Below, one piece after another: positions 16,439 to 24,736 of a stretch of DNA of 64,000 bases. The first letter of the stretch is position 1. Each line of letters starts with the position of its first letter. Where the stretch lies: NCBI RefSeq assembly GCF_002890915.1, contig NZ_POUT01000002.1, forward strand, positions 186,001 to 250,000, read 5' to 3'. Below the pieces are notes generated by a model, which was not told the origin of the DNA, made no database searches, and was given only the letters and a program-made list of their open reading frames with translations. The stretch is from Stutzerimonas stutzeri (GTDB lineage Bacteria; Pseudomonadota; Gammaproteobacteria; Pseudomonadales; Pseudomonadaceae). Position numbers and translations under genes: made by a program.

Positions 16439-17170
16439 CTACAAATCCAGCATCAGGCGGATCGCCAGGCCAACCGCGATGCTCAGGGTGAAACTGAGCA
16501 GGGTGCCGAGCAGCACGTACTCGCTGCGCTGGCGGTTGTTGCGCCCCTTGAGCTCGTTGAAGCGCAGGATGCTTTTCGCCGTGAGCAGGAAGCCGATGGC
16601 CTGCCACTGGCCGAGCAGCACCAGGGTCAGGATCAGGCCGCGCTCCAGGTAGCCGACGGAGGCGCCGCCGTTGACCAGCGAATCGTCGGTGCCGATGCGT
16701 TCCTGCCAGGGCCTGAGCATGGCGCCGATCAGCCCGGATGCCGGGGCGAGCATCAGCAGATAGCCGAGCAGGATCAGCAGATTGCGCGCATTGGCCTGGG
16801 CATCGAGATAGGTCGGCACGGCCTGCCAGAGGCTTTCGCTGGTCAGCCACAAGGCGACGATCAACAGCAATGCCGCGAGCTGTTCCAGCAGCAGGCTGCG
16901 CGCCGAGCGCTGCGGGCCTGCCGCCCAGCCACCGGCCAGGATGCGCGCCAGCATGACCAGCAATGCCGCCGAGCCGGCCAGCACCGGATCGCCGCGCAGC
17001 CCCCCGAAGATCAGCAGTACCGCAAGCCCCTGGGCCAGCCCCAGCAGATACAGCGCGGGGCTGCGCCAGGCGCGCGGTGCCTCCTGCAGGCGCCGGCGCA
17101 GCGGCAGGAGGAAATCCAGGACGACGTGGGCCAGCAGCAGCCAGAGCAGCAGCGTGATCGAATCAGGCAT
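16439..17170 (-). CDS. DUF3307 membrane protein
   Basis: A 243-aa protein with about seven membrane helices, starting MPDSITLLLWLLLAHVVLDF; the His/Asp in the first helix (AHVVLDF) is a DUF3307 hallmark. It overlaps the upstream SatD-like gene by 8 bp, so the two are translated together. DUF3307-SatD gene pairs occur in many bacteria; neither role is established. Inner-membrane location is expected. Confidence 0.85.
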   Translation of the reverse strand: MPDSITLLLWLLLAHVVLDFLLPLRRRLQEAPRAWRSPALYLLGLAQGLAVLLIFGGLRGDPVLAGSAALLVMLARILAGGWAAGPQRSARSLLLEQLAALLLIVALWLTSESLWQAVPTYLDAQANARNLLILLGYLLMLAPASGLIGAMLRPWQERIGTDDSLVNGGASVGYLERGLILTLVLLGQWQAIGFLLTAKSILRFNELKGRNNRQRSEYVLLGTLLSFTLSIAVGLAIRLMLDL

Positions 17171-17783
17171 CTTCGAGCTCCTTCAGCCAGTCGCGTGCGC
17201 AGCCGAGGTAGCGATCCACCAGCCGCGCATCGGCACGTTGCAGCGCCTTGGTCACCGTCACCCGCGATTTACCCAGCTGTTCGGCGATGCTGCGCTGGTC
17301 CAGGCCGCGGGTCAGGTGCAGGTAGTAGGTCTGGGCTTCCACCGGCGTCCAGCGTTCGACGATGGCTTCGACGAAGGCGGTGGGCAGCTCGGCGTACCTG
17401 AGCAATTGCGGGATGCTGCTGAACAGGCAGAAGGTTTCCTTCTTCATCCCGTCCAGGCCCTGGCCGGACAGCACGAACGCCTCGCCGTATACCTGGCCGT
17501 CGCTTTCGGCCCGGCCGATACCCAATGCCAGCCGCGCATCCCAGCGTTCGCCTGGCGGGCTGGCGGCGATCAGGCCGGCACGCAAGGCGAGCGCGCAGTC
17601 GAAGGCCGTCTGCGCGTGGCGCATGGTCAGCTGGAAGCCATCGCCGCGAAAGGTTTCGCTGCGCGCCTCATAGCGCTCGCCCAGCGTGGCCAGCAGCGTC
17701 TTGAGGCATGCGAGGAAGGCCTCGGTATCGTGCATCGAGCGCGAACCGATCAGGTCGCCTGTGAGCACCGCCATCGGGGTCAT
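17163..17783 (-). CDS. SatD family protein with C-terminal helix-turn-helix
   Basis: A 206-aa protein. The N-terminal part (MTPMAVLTGDLIGSRSM, then FRGDGFQL) fits the SatD family and has a nucleotide-cyclase-like feel (GDLIGS, GDGFQ). The C-terminal segment GLDQRSIAEQLGKSRVTVTK is a good helix-turn-helix. The start at 17783 is chosen because the conserved TGDLIGS block follows and GGAACC lies upstream; the longer in-frame extension would run through the operator-like repeats. First gene of the two-gene operon. Likely autoregulatory through dyads at 17824-17871 (inference). Confidence 0.8.
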   Translation of the reverse strand: MTPMAVLTGDLIGSRSMHDTEAFLACLKTLLATLGERYEARSETFRGDGFQLTMRHAQTAFDCALALRAGLIAASPPGERWDARLALGIGRAESDGQVYGEAFVLSGQGLDGMKKETFCLFSSIPQLLRYAELPTAFVEAIVERWTPVEAQTYYLHLTRGLDQRSIAEQLGKSRVTVTKALQRADARLVDRYLGCARDWLKELEDA

Positions 17784-17823
17784 CGGGAAGGTTCCGTTGT
17801 CTGGAAAAGCTACGTGAAGAGAA

Positions 17824-17871
17824 AGTAGCCCAATTAGGCAACTAAAGCAAAAGTGGCCTTTCAAGGCTACT
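17824..17871. promoter_or_regulatory. Two operator-like dyads upstream of the SatD-like gene
   Basis: AGTAGCC-N6-GGCAACT (17824-17843) and AGTGGCC-N6-GGCTACT (17852-17871). Both fit one consensus, AGTRGCC-N6-GGCWACT, with a single mismatch each between arms, and their centres are 28 bp apart. They sit 40-90 bp before the SatD-like start, as an operator pair for a dimeric regulator would. Confidence 0.6.
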
Positions 17872-17945
17872 TGCATCGTCGCCATCATGTTCCTGGCTCA
17901 TCGGGCCGTCTAGAATGCCTGTTTTTGCGCGATCAAGGACCCACC

Positions 17946-18764
17946 ATGACCCCACCGACTCCCGGCGACCTCGATATCGACGCGCGCTATGCCTGTGCGA
18001 AAGCCCTGGCGCTCGAAGCCGCGCAGCTGGGCATGGATTTCTACCGGCGCCGTGAGGCGCTGGCCGTCGAGCACAAGGGCAGCGACCGGCAGGATGTGGT
18101 CAGCATTGCCGACAAGCGGATCGAAGACTTCATCCGCGCGCGGCTCGCCGAGCGCTTCCCCGAGGATGGCTTTCTCGGCGAGGAAAGCGGTTCGGCCGAT
18201 CTGCAGGCGCGCTGCGTCTGGGTGATCGATCCCATCGACGGCACCGCCTGCTTCGTCAACGGCCTGCACAACTGGTGCGTGTCGGTCGGCCTGCTGGTCG
18301 ATGGCCAGCCCCATGTCGGGGCGATCGCCGATCCGAATCACGACGAGCTGTTCCACGGCTGCCGGGGGCGGGGCGCCTTCGTCAACGACACCCCGCTCGC
18401 GGTCAGCGCCGCCACCCATGTCTGCGAGGGGCTGACCGGCGCCGGCACCTTCCACCCGCGCGGCAAGGAGCATTTCATTCCCTTTCTGCAAAAGCTGCTG
18501 GGCGAAGGCGGCATGTTCATCCGCAACGGCTCCGGGGCGCTGATGACCGCCTATGTGGCTGCCGGGCGCCTCATCGGTTACTACGAGACCCAGCTCAAGA
18601 GCTGGGACTGCCTGGCCGGCCTGGTGCTGGTGGAGGAGGCCGGTGGCCGGGTGAACGATTTCTTCCGCAACGACGGCCTGCTGCACGGCAACCCGTATCT
18701 GGTGGCCGCGCCAGGCGTTTATCCGCAACTGGCGCAACTGATCGGGCCGTCGCTGGACGGCTGA
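17946..18764 (+). CDS. Inositol monophosphatase family protein
   Basis: A 272-aa enzyme of the IMPase/CysQ fold. The metal-binding motifs are complete: FLGEESGS (Glu-Glu), WVIDPIDGTACF (DPxDGT) and KSWDCLAG (WDxxAG). It should remove a phosphate from a small molecule in the cytoplasm, such as an inositol or histidinol phosphate; the exact substrate is not evident. ATG 17946 is the first in frame. It is divergent from the SatD-like operon. Confidence 0.88.
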   Translation: MTPPTPGDLDIDARYACAKALALEAAQLGMDFYRRREALAVEHKGSDRQDVVSIADKRIEDFIRARLAERFPEDGFLGEESGSADLQARCVWVIDPIDGTACFVNGLHNWCVSVGLLVDGQPHVGAIADPNHDELFHGCRGRGAFVNDTPLAVSAATHVCEGLTGAGTFHPRGKEHFIPFLQKLLGEGGMFIRNGSGALMTAYVAAGRLIGYYETQLKSWDCLAGLVLVEEAGGRVNDFFRNDGLLHGNPYLVAAPGVYPQLAQLIGPSLDG

Positions 18765-18959
18765 TCGGCGCCGCGGCATTTCGCGTTCGTCGCGCGCGCG
18801 TTGCATCGTTCCTGCAGGACGAGCAGCCTGTGCTATACCGTCCAGACGCGACGAGGGCCGACGAACGGCCCGCTCACTACGGGGGAACATAACGGCCCAT
18901 CCATCAGGCCCGAGCCTATGTGAGCTGATGGAGGCCCCGCAAACAGCGAGGTAACGATC

Positions 18960-19220
18960 ATGACCATGATGCAATGCGCCTACCGCGATCACACCATCAC
19001 CGCCGAGGTGCTGGAATATCCCGGCACCTCGACGCCCTGGGCTGGCGGCTGCCGTATCACCGATCCGTCCGGGCATGTCACCCGTCGTCTGCCGTTGCCG
19101 CTGGAACATGCCTTCATGGATGAACTGGACAAGGCCCAGCGCCTGTCCATCGCCCACGGCAAATGGCTGGTGGACCAGCACCTCGATCACGGGCGGCAGC
19201 TGTTCTCGCAAGCAGCCTGA
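18960..19220 (+). CDS. Hypothetical protein (86 aa)
   Basis: An 86-residue soluble protein (MTMMQCAYRDHTITAEVLEY ... DHGRQLFSQAA). It has a mixed strand-helix composition and no recognised domain. GAGGTAACG upstream of the ATG provides a ribosome site, and a strong terminator follows 18 bp after the stop, both supporting a real gene. Function unknown. Confidence 0.65.
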   Translation: MTMMQCAYRDHTITAEVLEYPGTSTPWAGGCRITDPSGHVTRRLPLPLEHAFMDELDKAQRLSIAHGKWLVDQHLDHGRQLFSQAA

Positions 19221-19238
19221 CTGGCCGCGCTCGCGCCT

Positions 19239-19268
19239 GCGCGCCGGATGTCCGGCGCGCTTTTGTTT
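19239..19268 (+). terminator. Intrinsic terminator
   Basis: GCGCGCCGGA (19239-19248) and TCCGGCGCGC (19251-19260) form a perfect 10-bp stem, followed by TTTTGTTTT. It ends the 86-aa protein gene. Confidence 0.9.
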
Positions 19269-19488
19269 TGAAGAATCTTTTCAACTTTCGCGGCCGTGCG
19301 ATCTGCCAGGCTTCGCGACGGCAACGCCTGCAATCGTGCCAAGTTCCGGATAGCAAAGCGAAAATTCCATTGCCGGAGCGAAAGGCGCGGCGACATTTTG
19401 GGCGTTGCTTAATGAGCGAAACGGTGGCATAGCTGATACCGAGCCATCCGCAAAGGTGGCCGTTCATAAGCGGAAGTAAGGACGACTT

Positions 19489-19899
19489 ATGCAAATCCAG
19501 GTTCACAGCGATAACCACATCGAAGGCAGTGCCCGTCTGGTCGATTGGGTCAGTGCCAGTGTCGCCAGCAAGCTGGAGCGTTTCGACGACGAACTGACGC
19601 GCGTCGTCGTCCACCTGAATGACGAAAACGGCGAAAAAGCCGGTGCCCATGACAAGCGTTGCCAGATCGAGGCGCGGCCGAAGGGGCTGCAGCCGATCTC
19701 CGTGACGCACAAGGCCGAGTCGCTGGAGTTGGCGCTCGACGGCGCGGTCGACAAGCTCGAGAACGCGCTCAATCACCAGTTCGGCAAGCTGCGCAGCAAG
19801 CGTATGGCGGCACAGTCGCTGGCGGGCGGCGGCGCAGCAGGCCAGGATGCCTTGCTCGAGGAAGACTTCCTGGCGGATGAACTGGTCCGCAATTCATAA
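19489..19899 (+). CDS. HPF/RaiA family ribosome-associated protein
   Basis: A 136-aa protein with the HPF/RaiA fold: MQIQVHSDNHIEGS strand, helix KLERFDDELTRVVVHLNDEN, then CQIEARPKGLQPISVTHKAE and a basic helix (LNHQFGKLRSKR). Proteins of this type bind the small ribosomal subunit in stationary phase or stress. It is longer than YfiA but lacks the long-HPF dimerisation domain; the acidic tail (LLEEDFLADELV) is a variation. It may be the second, non-canonical HPF of Pseudomonas rather than the one next to rpoN. Confidence 0.82.
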   Translation: MQIQVHSDNHIEGSARLVDWVSASVASKLERFDDELTRVVVHLNDENGEKAGAHDKRCQIEARPKGLQPISVTHKAESLELALDGAVDKLENALNHQFGKLRSKRMAAQSLAGGGAAGQDALLEEDFLADELVRNS

Positions 19900-19907
19900 C
19901 CTGGGAC

Positions 19908-19932
19908 AAGGGCCTTCCCCGCGAAGGCCCTT
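19908..19932. terminator. Bidirectional hairpin between convergent genes
   Basis: AAGGGCCTT (19908-19916) pairs with AAGGCCCTT (19924-19932) across a 7-nt loop. Symmetric and placed between two stop codons (19899 and 19938), so it can serve both strands. Confidence 0.75.
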
Positions 19933-19937
19933 GCGCT

Positions 19938-20402
19938 TCAAGCCAGCAGCTCCGGCGGTATCGTGCCGCCATGCTCGGCCAGCTTCCTCATCACTTCCCG
20001 GTGCAGCCACATATTCATCTGCGCCGTGTCGGCCATCCGTTCCGGCGGGCAGCCCAGCTCCGTGGCGAGCTGCCGGCGCGACTCCAGGCTGCTGTCCAGG
20101 CTCAGCAGCTTCAGCAGATCGACGATGGATGCGCGCCAGTTGAGCGCTTCCGGGTACTGCGCAGCCTTCGCTTCCAGTTGTGCCACCACATCCACGCCAC
20201 GCGCGGTGGCTGCCGAACGGTTCAGGTCCATGTTCGGCGCGAGGGTTTCGTTGGCCGTCGCCGATGGTCTGTCGTTGGACAGCGTGACGCCTTCGGCATT
20301 GGACAGCCTGGCATCCGCCGGCGGTACGTCGGCCTTGGTTTGCGCCTCGTTGGATACGTCGCCGAAGCCAAGCTTCGCCTTGATCGAATCGAAAAGCCCC
20401 AT
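19938..20402 (-). CDS. DUF3597 protein, copy 2
   Basis: A 154-aa paralogue of the protein at 15969-16364. It shares the N-terminal amphipathic helix (MGLFDSIKAKLGFGD), a longer variable linker (about 55 residues) and the conserved C-terminal domain (LNWRASIVDLLKLLSLDSSL, NMWLHREVMRKLAEHGG). The two copies lie 3.6 kb apart on the same strand with unrelated genes between them. Function unknown. Confidence 0.85.
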   Translation of the reverse strand: MGLFDSIKAKLGFGDVSNEAQTKADVPPADARLSNAEGVTLSNDRPSATANETLAPNMDLNRSAATARGVDVVAQLEAKAAQYPEALNWRASIVDLLKLLSLDSSLESRRQLATELGCPPERMADTAQMNMWLHREVMRKLAEHGGTIPPELLA

Positions 20403-20556
20403 TGCCTGTCTCCTGGCTGTTGGTCGTGAGCATTGGACCGTCACGTACGGCAAGCCATTCGCTTCCGTAGGTCGGCTGGGCGTGGCATCCGTCCGTGGTG
20501 AGTGTGGCGGGCAACTGGCAAGATCCCATCCATGCTTTCCCTGCTGCCGAGAACTG

Positions 20557-20940
20557 ATGATGAAGCTCGCGATGTGCCAGATCGATGCGTTCACCCACGA
20601 GCGCTTCAAGGGCCACCCGGCCGCGGTGGTGTCGCTGGATGGTTGGTTGAGCGATGCGCAGATGCAGGCCATCGCCGCGGAGAACAACCTTTCGGAGACT
20701 GCCTTCGTCATCCTCGAGCAGCGGATCGCCGCCGCGCCGCTGGTCTTTCGCGCCGCGGCGGTGGGCGGTACCGCAGTCGTTCGCCGTGAGGACGGCCTGC
20801 TGGAAATGAGTTTTCCCAACCGTGCGCCGGAGCCGGTCGCCGAGCCGCCACAGGTGCTGCTCGCTGCGCTGAACCTGGTGCCCGAATGCGTGTTGAGGAA
20901 TCGCCAGGCCTGGTTCGCTGTTGCCCCTGGGGACTTGTAG
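20557..20940 (+). pseudogene. PhzF-family isomerase remnant
   Basis: Begins like a PhzF protein: MCQIDAFTHERFKGHPAAVV, then AENNLSETAFVI with the catalytic Glu. The usual LRWFTPTxEVDLCGHATLA block is missing: the frame jumps to GGTAVVRREDGLLEMSFPNR. After about 125 residues it ends at a REP palindrome, whereas intact members have about 260-290. The C-terminal half, with the rest of the active site, is gone. So there is an internal deletion as well as a 3' truncation. Confidence 0.75.
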
Positions 20941-21000
20941 GAGCCAGCTTGCTGGCGATCCGCCGCAACGCCGATGATCGCCGGCAAGCCGACGCCTACA
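20936..21000. repeat. REP pair (BIME) at the PhzF break
   Basis: TGTAGGAGCCAGCTTGCTGG on the left and a matching CCGGCAAGCC-GACGCCTACA on the right, separated by about 20 bp: two inverted REP units. The left arm contains the premature stop of the PhzF remnant. Confidence 0.85.
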
Positions 21001-21057
21001 GGGTCGGTGTGCACATGCTGCTTTTTTGGGGGGCTGGCCTGAGGCGATAGCAGTCCA

Positions 21058-21143
21058 TGTAGGTCGGGTTGAGGCGCGCAGCGACGAAGCCCAACATCCG
21101 TACCGGCCCTTGTTGGGCTTCGCTGCGCTCAGCGCCAACCTAC
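21058..21143. repeat. Inverted GTAGGT(C/T)GGGTTGAG repeat
   Basis: The left arm reads TGTAGGTCGGGTTGAGGCG and then GACGAAGCCCAAC; the right arm reads GTTGGGCTTCGCTGCGCTCA and ends in CAACCTAC. The same unit occurs as a single copy at 56126-56156. A non-coding repeat family distinct from the REP of 11.1 kb. Confidence 0.75.
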
Positions 21144-21218
21144 CGCGGATACCCGGTCGCTCGCACATCGGCGAGCGTCGGCGAATCAAGCCGGTGAATG
21201 GGCGAGCCCAGCAGCGCC

Positions 21219-22628
21219 TCAGAACGACTTGATCATCCTGCCCAGCAATTCCATCGCCTTCTCGCTGCGCGCATCCCACGGGTGCCCGTGATTCAGCCGG
21301 GCGCAATTGCGAAAGCGCTGGGTCGCTGAGAAGATCGGCCCCGGCGCCAGGCTGATGCCCTGGGCCAGCGCCAGCTGTAGCAGCTGCAGCGAATCCACCC
21401 GCTCGGGAAACTCGAACCAGAGGAAGTAGCCGCCGCTGGGGCGCGTCACCCGGGTGCTGGCCGGAAAGTGCCGGGCGGCGGAGGCGAGCATCGCGCCCTG
21501 TTGCCTCTCCAGCGCGTGGCGCAGCTTGCGCAGGTGGCGATCATAGCCGCCGTGCTGCAGGTAGTCGGCGATGGCCGCCTGCGCGGGCACGGACGGGGAG
21601 ATGGTGGTCATCAACTTGAGCCGGGCGATCTGCTCGGCATAGCGGCCGCCAGCGACCCAGCCCACCCGGTAGCCGGGCGCGAGGCTCTTGGAGAACGAGC
21701 CGCAGTGCATCACCAGGCCTTCGCGGTCGTGGCTCTTGACCGGCTTGGGCGGTTCGCGGGTGAAATACAGCTCGGCGTAGACGTCATCTTCGATCAGCGG
21801 CACCTGATGGCGCTGCAGCAACTCGTAGAGCTGCCGCTTCTTCGCCTCGCCCATGCTCGCGCCGAGCGGGTTCTGCAGGCTGCTCATGAACCAGCAGGCC
21901 TTGATCGGCAGCTGTGCGAGACTGTCGGCCAGGGTGTCGAGGTCGATGCCTTCGCGCGGGTGCAGCGGAATCTCCACTGCCCTGAGCTTGAGCCGTTCCA
22001 GCACCTGCAGGGTGGCGTAGAAGGCCGGCGCCTCGATGGCCACCAGATCGCCCGGTTCGGTCACCACCTGCAGGCAGAGGTTCAGCGCCTCCATGGCGCC
22101 GGTGGTAATCACCAGCTCGTCCATCGGCAGCATCACCCCGCTGACCATGTAGCGCAGGGCGAGCTGCCGGCGCAGGTCGGGGTTGCCGGCGGTCATCTCG
22201 GCGATCACCTCGCGCGCCGGCATGTCACGCACGCTCTGCGCCATGGAGCGCGCCAGGCGCTGCAGGGGGAACAGTTCGGGGCTGGGGAAGGCCGAGCCGA
22301 AGGGCACGGTATCAGGGTCGCGCAGCGAGGCGAGCACCGAGAACACCAGTTCGCTGACGCCGACGTCGGTGGTTTGCGCGGGTCGCACGCTGATGTCCGG
22401 CTCGTGCAACGGGCGCTTGGCGTGCTCGCGGACGAAGTAGCCCGAGCGTGCTCGCGCCTGGATCAGCCCGCGATCTTCCAGCAGGTAGTAGGCCTGGAAC
22501 ACGGTGGACGGGCTGACGCCGTAGGTACGGCTGGCATGGCGCACCGAGGGCACCTTTTCCCCCGGCGCGAGCACACCGCTGCGGATCAGTTCGGCAATCT
22601 CGTCGGCGAATTTCTCGTAGCGTTTCAT
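21219..22628 (-). CDS. MocR-type regulator (GntR HTH plus aminotransferase domain)
   Basis: A 469-aa fusion. Residues 1-75 are a GntR winged helix (VPSVRHASRTYGVSPSTVFQ, then LIQARARSGYFV). The rest is a type I PLP-dependent aminotransferase fold with TGAMEALNLCLQ, the NPLGASM block, IEDDVYAELYF and the PLP lysine in SFSKSLAPGYRVGW. Such proteins sense PLP or an amino compound and control a nearby or divergent gene, but the target is not obvious here because ccoG is in the same direction upstream. The start at 22628 matches the usual MKRYEKFADEIA opening. Confidence 0.88.
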   Translation of the reverse strand: MKRYEKFADEIAELIRSGVLAPGEKVPSVRHASRTYGVSPSTVFQAYYLLEDRGLIQARARSGYFVREHAKRPLHEPDISVRPAQTTDVGVSELVFSVLASLRDPDTVPFGSAFPSPELFPLQRLARSMAQSVRDMPAREVIAEMTAGNPDLRRQLALRYMVSGVMLPMDELVITTGAMEALNLCLQVVTEPGDLVAIEAPAFYATLQVLERLKLRAVEIPLHPREGIDLDTLADSLAQLPIKACWFMSSLQNPLGASMGEAKKRQLYELLQRHQVPLIEDDVYAELYFTREPPKPVKSHDREGLVMHCGSFSKSLAPGYRVGWVAGGRYAEQIARLKLMTTISPSVPAQAAIADYLQHGGYDRHLRKLRHALERQQGAMLASAARHFPASTRVTRPSGGYFLWFEFPERVDSLQLLQLALAQGISLAPGPIFSATQRFRNCARLNHGHPWDARSEKAMELLGRMIKSF

Positions 22629-22662
22629 CGTGTCCGGGCCGTGACGGGTAGGCGCGTCAAGT

Positions 22663-24078
22663 CTACTGCGGCGACCGTGCCGGCGCGACGAAGGTGCTCG
22701 GCGTGCTCACCCGGCTGGCCGGTTCGGCGACGTCGTGAGCCTCGAAGCGCAGCGCGTGGCTGCCGGCCTGGCGCGGGTCGAGCAGCGCCACGCTGACCGG
22801 CAGGTCGGCGATCTCGCCGGGTGCCAGGTCGACCTCGTCCGGGCCATGCAGCTCGAACGGGCCATCGTCCAGGGCGAGCGAATAGCGGCGCGGTTGTTGG
22901 GTCTTGTTGATGAGTTTGAGGCGGTACATGTTCTCGATCTGCCCCTGGGTGTTCTCGCGGAACAGCGTGCGATCCTTGGTCACGTCCAGCGACAGCTGCG
23001 GGCGAACCTCCAGCGCCCAGGCTAAGGCGCCGATCATCGCCGCCATCGCCACGGCATAGCCCACCAGACGCGGGCGCAGGAAGTGCGTGGCGCCGCCTTG
23101 CAGCGCGCGTTCCGAGGTGTAGCGCAGCAGGCCGCGGGCATAGCCCATCTTGTCCATCACGCTGTCGCAGACGTCGATGCAGGCGCCGCAGCTGATGCAG
23201 TCCAGCTGCAGGCCATCGCGGATGTCGATGCCGGTGGGGCAGACCTGCACGCACAGCGTGCAATCGATGCAGTCGCCCAGGTTTTGCGCACGCGGGTCGC
23301 TGTCCTTGCGCCGCGCGCCGCGGTTCTCGCCCCGCGCCGCATCGTAGGAGACCACCAGGGTGTCGGCGTCGAACATCGCGCTCTGGAAGCGCGAATACGG
23401 GCACATGTGCAGGCATACCTGCTCGCGCAGCCAGCCGGCGTTGATATAGGTCGCGGCGGTGAAGAACAGCAGCCAGAACGTGGCCGCCGGGCCGAGTTCG
23501 AAACGGGCGAGATCGCCGACCAGCTCGCGTACCGGGGTGAAGTAGCCGACGAAGGCCAACGCGGTCGCCAGGCTGATCGCCAGCCACAGGCCATGCTTGG
23601 CGGTGCGGCGCAGCAGCTTGCCGGCCGACCAGGGCGCGGCGTCCAGCTTGATGCGTTGCTGGCGGTCGCCCTCGGTGATCTTCTCCACCCACATGAACAT
23701 CCAGGTCCAACTGCTCTGCGGGCAGGCATAGCCGCACCAGACGCGGCCGGCCAGCACGGTGATGAAGAACAGGCCGAAGGCGGCGATGATCAGCAAGCCG
23801 GAAAGCAGGATGAAATCCTGTGGCCAGAAAGTGGCACCGAAGATGTGGAACTGCTGCCTGCCCAGGTCCCACAGCACCGCTTGGCGACCATTCCAGTTCA
23901 GCCAGACGGTGCCGAAGTAGAGCAGCATCAGCAGGCCGCCGCCCAGCAGGCGCAGGTTGCGGAAGAAGCCGCTGAAGCTGCGCGTATGAATGGGCCCGCC
24001 GCGCTGCGCGGGCGTCAGGCGGATCGGTTGGCTGGGATCAACGGTTTCGATGATCCGCGCGGGTATGCGGTCGGTCAT
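22663..24078 (-). CDS. ccoG: Cytochrome c oxidase accessory protein CcoG
   Basis: A 471-aa membrane iron-sulphur protein of the FixG/RdxA family. It has five membrane helices, the CGYACPQSSW motif, and two 4Fe-4S clusters in CIDCTLCVQVCPTGID and LDCISCGACIDVCD. A periplasmic Ig-like C-terminal domain follows. CcoG reduces copper for assembly of cbb3 oxidase. The start MTDRIPARII at 24078 is preferred over the Met five codons upstream because GGGGCG lies at a suitable distance. ccoNOPQ is not in this window. An Anr-like site lies upstream. Confidence 0.9.
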   Translation of the reverse strand: MTDRIPARIIETVDPSQPIRLTPAQRGGPIHTRSFSGFFRNLRLLGGGLLMLLYFGTVWLNWNGRQAVLWDLGRQQFHIFGATFWPQDFILLSGLLIIAAFGLFFITVLAGRVWCGYACPQSSWTWMFMWVEKITEGDRQQRIKLDAAPWSAGKLLRRTAKHGLWLAISLATALAFVGYFTPVRELVGDLARFELGPAATFWLLFFTAATYINAGWLREQVCLHMCPYSRFQSAMFDADTLVVSYDAARGENRGARRKDSDPRAQNLGDCIDCTLCVQVCPTGIDIRDGLQLDCISCGACIDVCDSVMDKMGYARGLLRYTSERALQGGATHFLRPRLVGYAVAMAAMIGALAWALEVRPQLSLDVTKDRTLFRENTQGQIENMYRLKLINKTQQPRRYSLALDDGPFELHGPDEVDLAPGEIADLPVSVALLDPRQAGSHALRFEAHDVAEPASRVSTPSTFVAPARSPQ

Positions 24079-24157
24079 TGGTTTTCGCCCCATAGGCTTT
24101 TCAGGCGAGCGGATGATCGACGGCGGAGCGTTCGTATAACAGACTCAGATTTGCCTT

Positions 24158-24263
24158 GAAAATACGGATCAGATGAGGCTGGCGGGCGCCTATCAGGCTT
24201 CCATGGGGCGACGGTTGACCTGTATCAGCGAAACCGTCCGCAACTCGACTGATCCGTATTTTT
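24158..24263. repeat. 14-bp inverted repeat spanning the ccoG/lrgA spacer
   Basis: AAAATACGGATCAG at 24159-24172 and its exact complement CTGATCCGTATTTT at 24249-24262, 76 bp apart, in the spacer between divergent ccoG and the LrgA-like gene. It may be a pair of regulator sites or a remnant of a small element. Confidence 0.7.
24215..24228. promoter_or_regulatory. Possible Anr/FNR box upstream of ccoG
   Basis: TTGAC-N4-ATCAG resembles TTGAT-N4-ATCAA with one mismatch per half. It lies 137 bp before the ccoG start, between the arms of the 14-bp inverted repeat. Anr control of cbb3-related genes is known in Pseudomonas, but the match is imperfect. Confidence 0.4.
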
Positions 24264-24385
24264 CGTGCGCATCTGCACCTGTTGCGCAATGGAAGCTACA
24301 GCCATAGTCGATACCTTTTGGCCGGTCAGCGAAGGGGGAATGTCATGTATCACGACGAGCGTTACCAGCGGCTGGAGGCAGTCCG

Positions 24386-24736
24386 ATGATCATCAAGGGC
24401 CTGACTTGGCTGGTGCTGCTGCAACTGCTCGGCGGCATGCTCAACCTGCTGGTACCGGCATTGCCGGGGCCGATCATCGGCATGGTCTTGCTGTTCGGCC
24501 TGTTGCTGTTGCGCCGCGGCATCCCCGAGCCGCTGGAGAAGACCGCTGCGCTGCTGCTGCAGTATCTGCCGCTGCTGCTGATCGTGCCGGCGGCCGGGAT
24601 CATGACCAGCGGCGCCGCGCTGCTGGACGACCTGCCCGCCATCGCGGCGGGCCTGGTACTGTCGCTGCTGGTCACCGTGCCGTTCTGTGGCTGGCTGATG
24701 CAGTGGCTCATTCGCCGGCAGGAGGACCGGACATGA
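24386..24736 (+). CDS. CidA/LrgA family protein
   Basis: A 116-aa protein with four hydrophobic segments: GLTWLVLLQLLGGMLNLL, PGPIIGMVLLFGLLLL, LLLQYLPLLLIVPAAGIM and IAAGLVLSLLVTVPFCGWL. The PGPIIGM block is the family signature. Holin-like proteins of this type act with an LrgB/CidB partner in membrane permeability, autolysis or, as more recently proposed, metabolite transport. GGAGGC precedes ATG 24386. It overlaps the next gene by ATGA. Confidence 0.88.
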   Translation: MIIKGLTWLVLLQLLGGMLNLLVPALPGPIIGMVLLFGLLLLRRGIPEPLEKTAALLLQYLPLLLIVPAAGIMTSGAALLDDLPAIAAGLVLSLLVTVPFCGWLMQWLIRRQEDRT

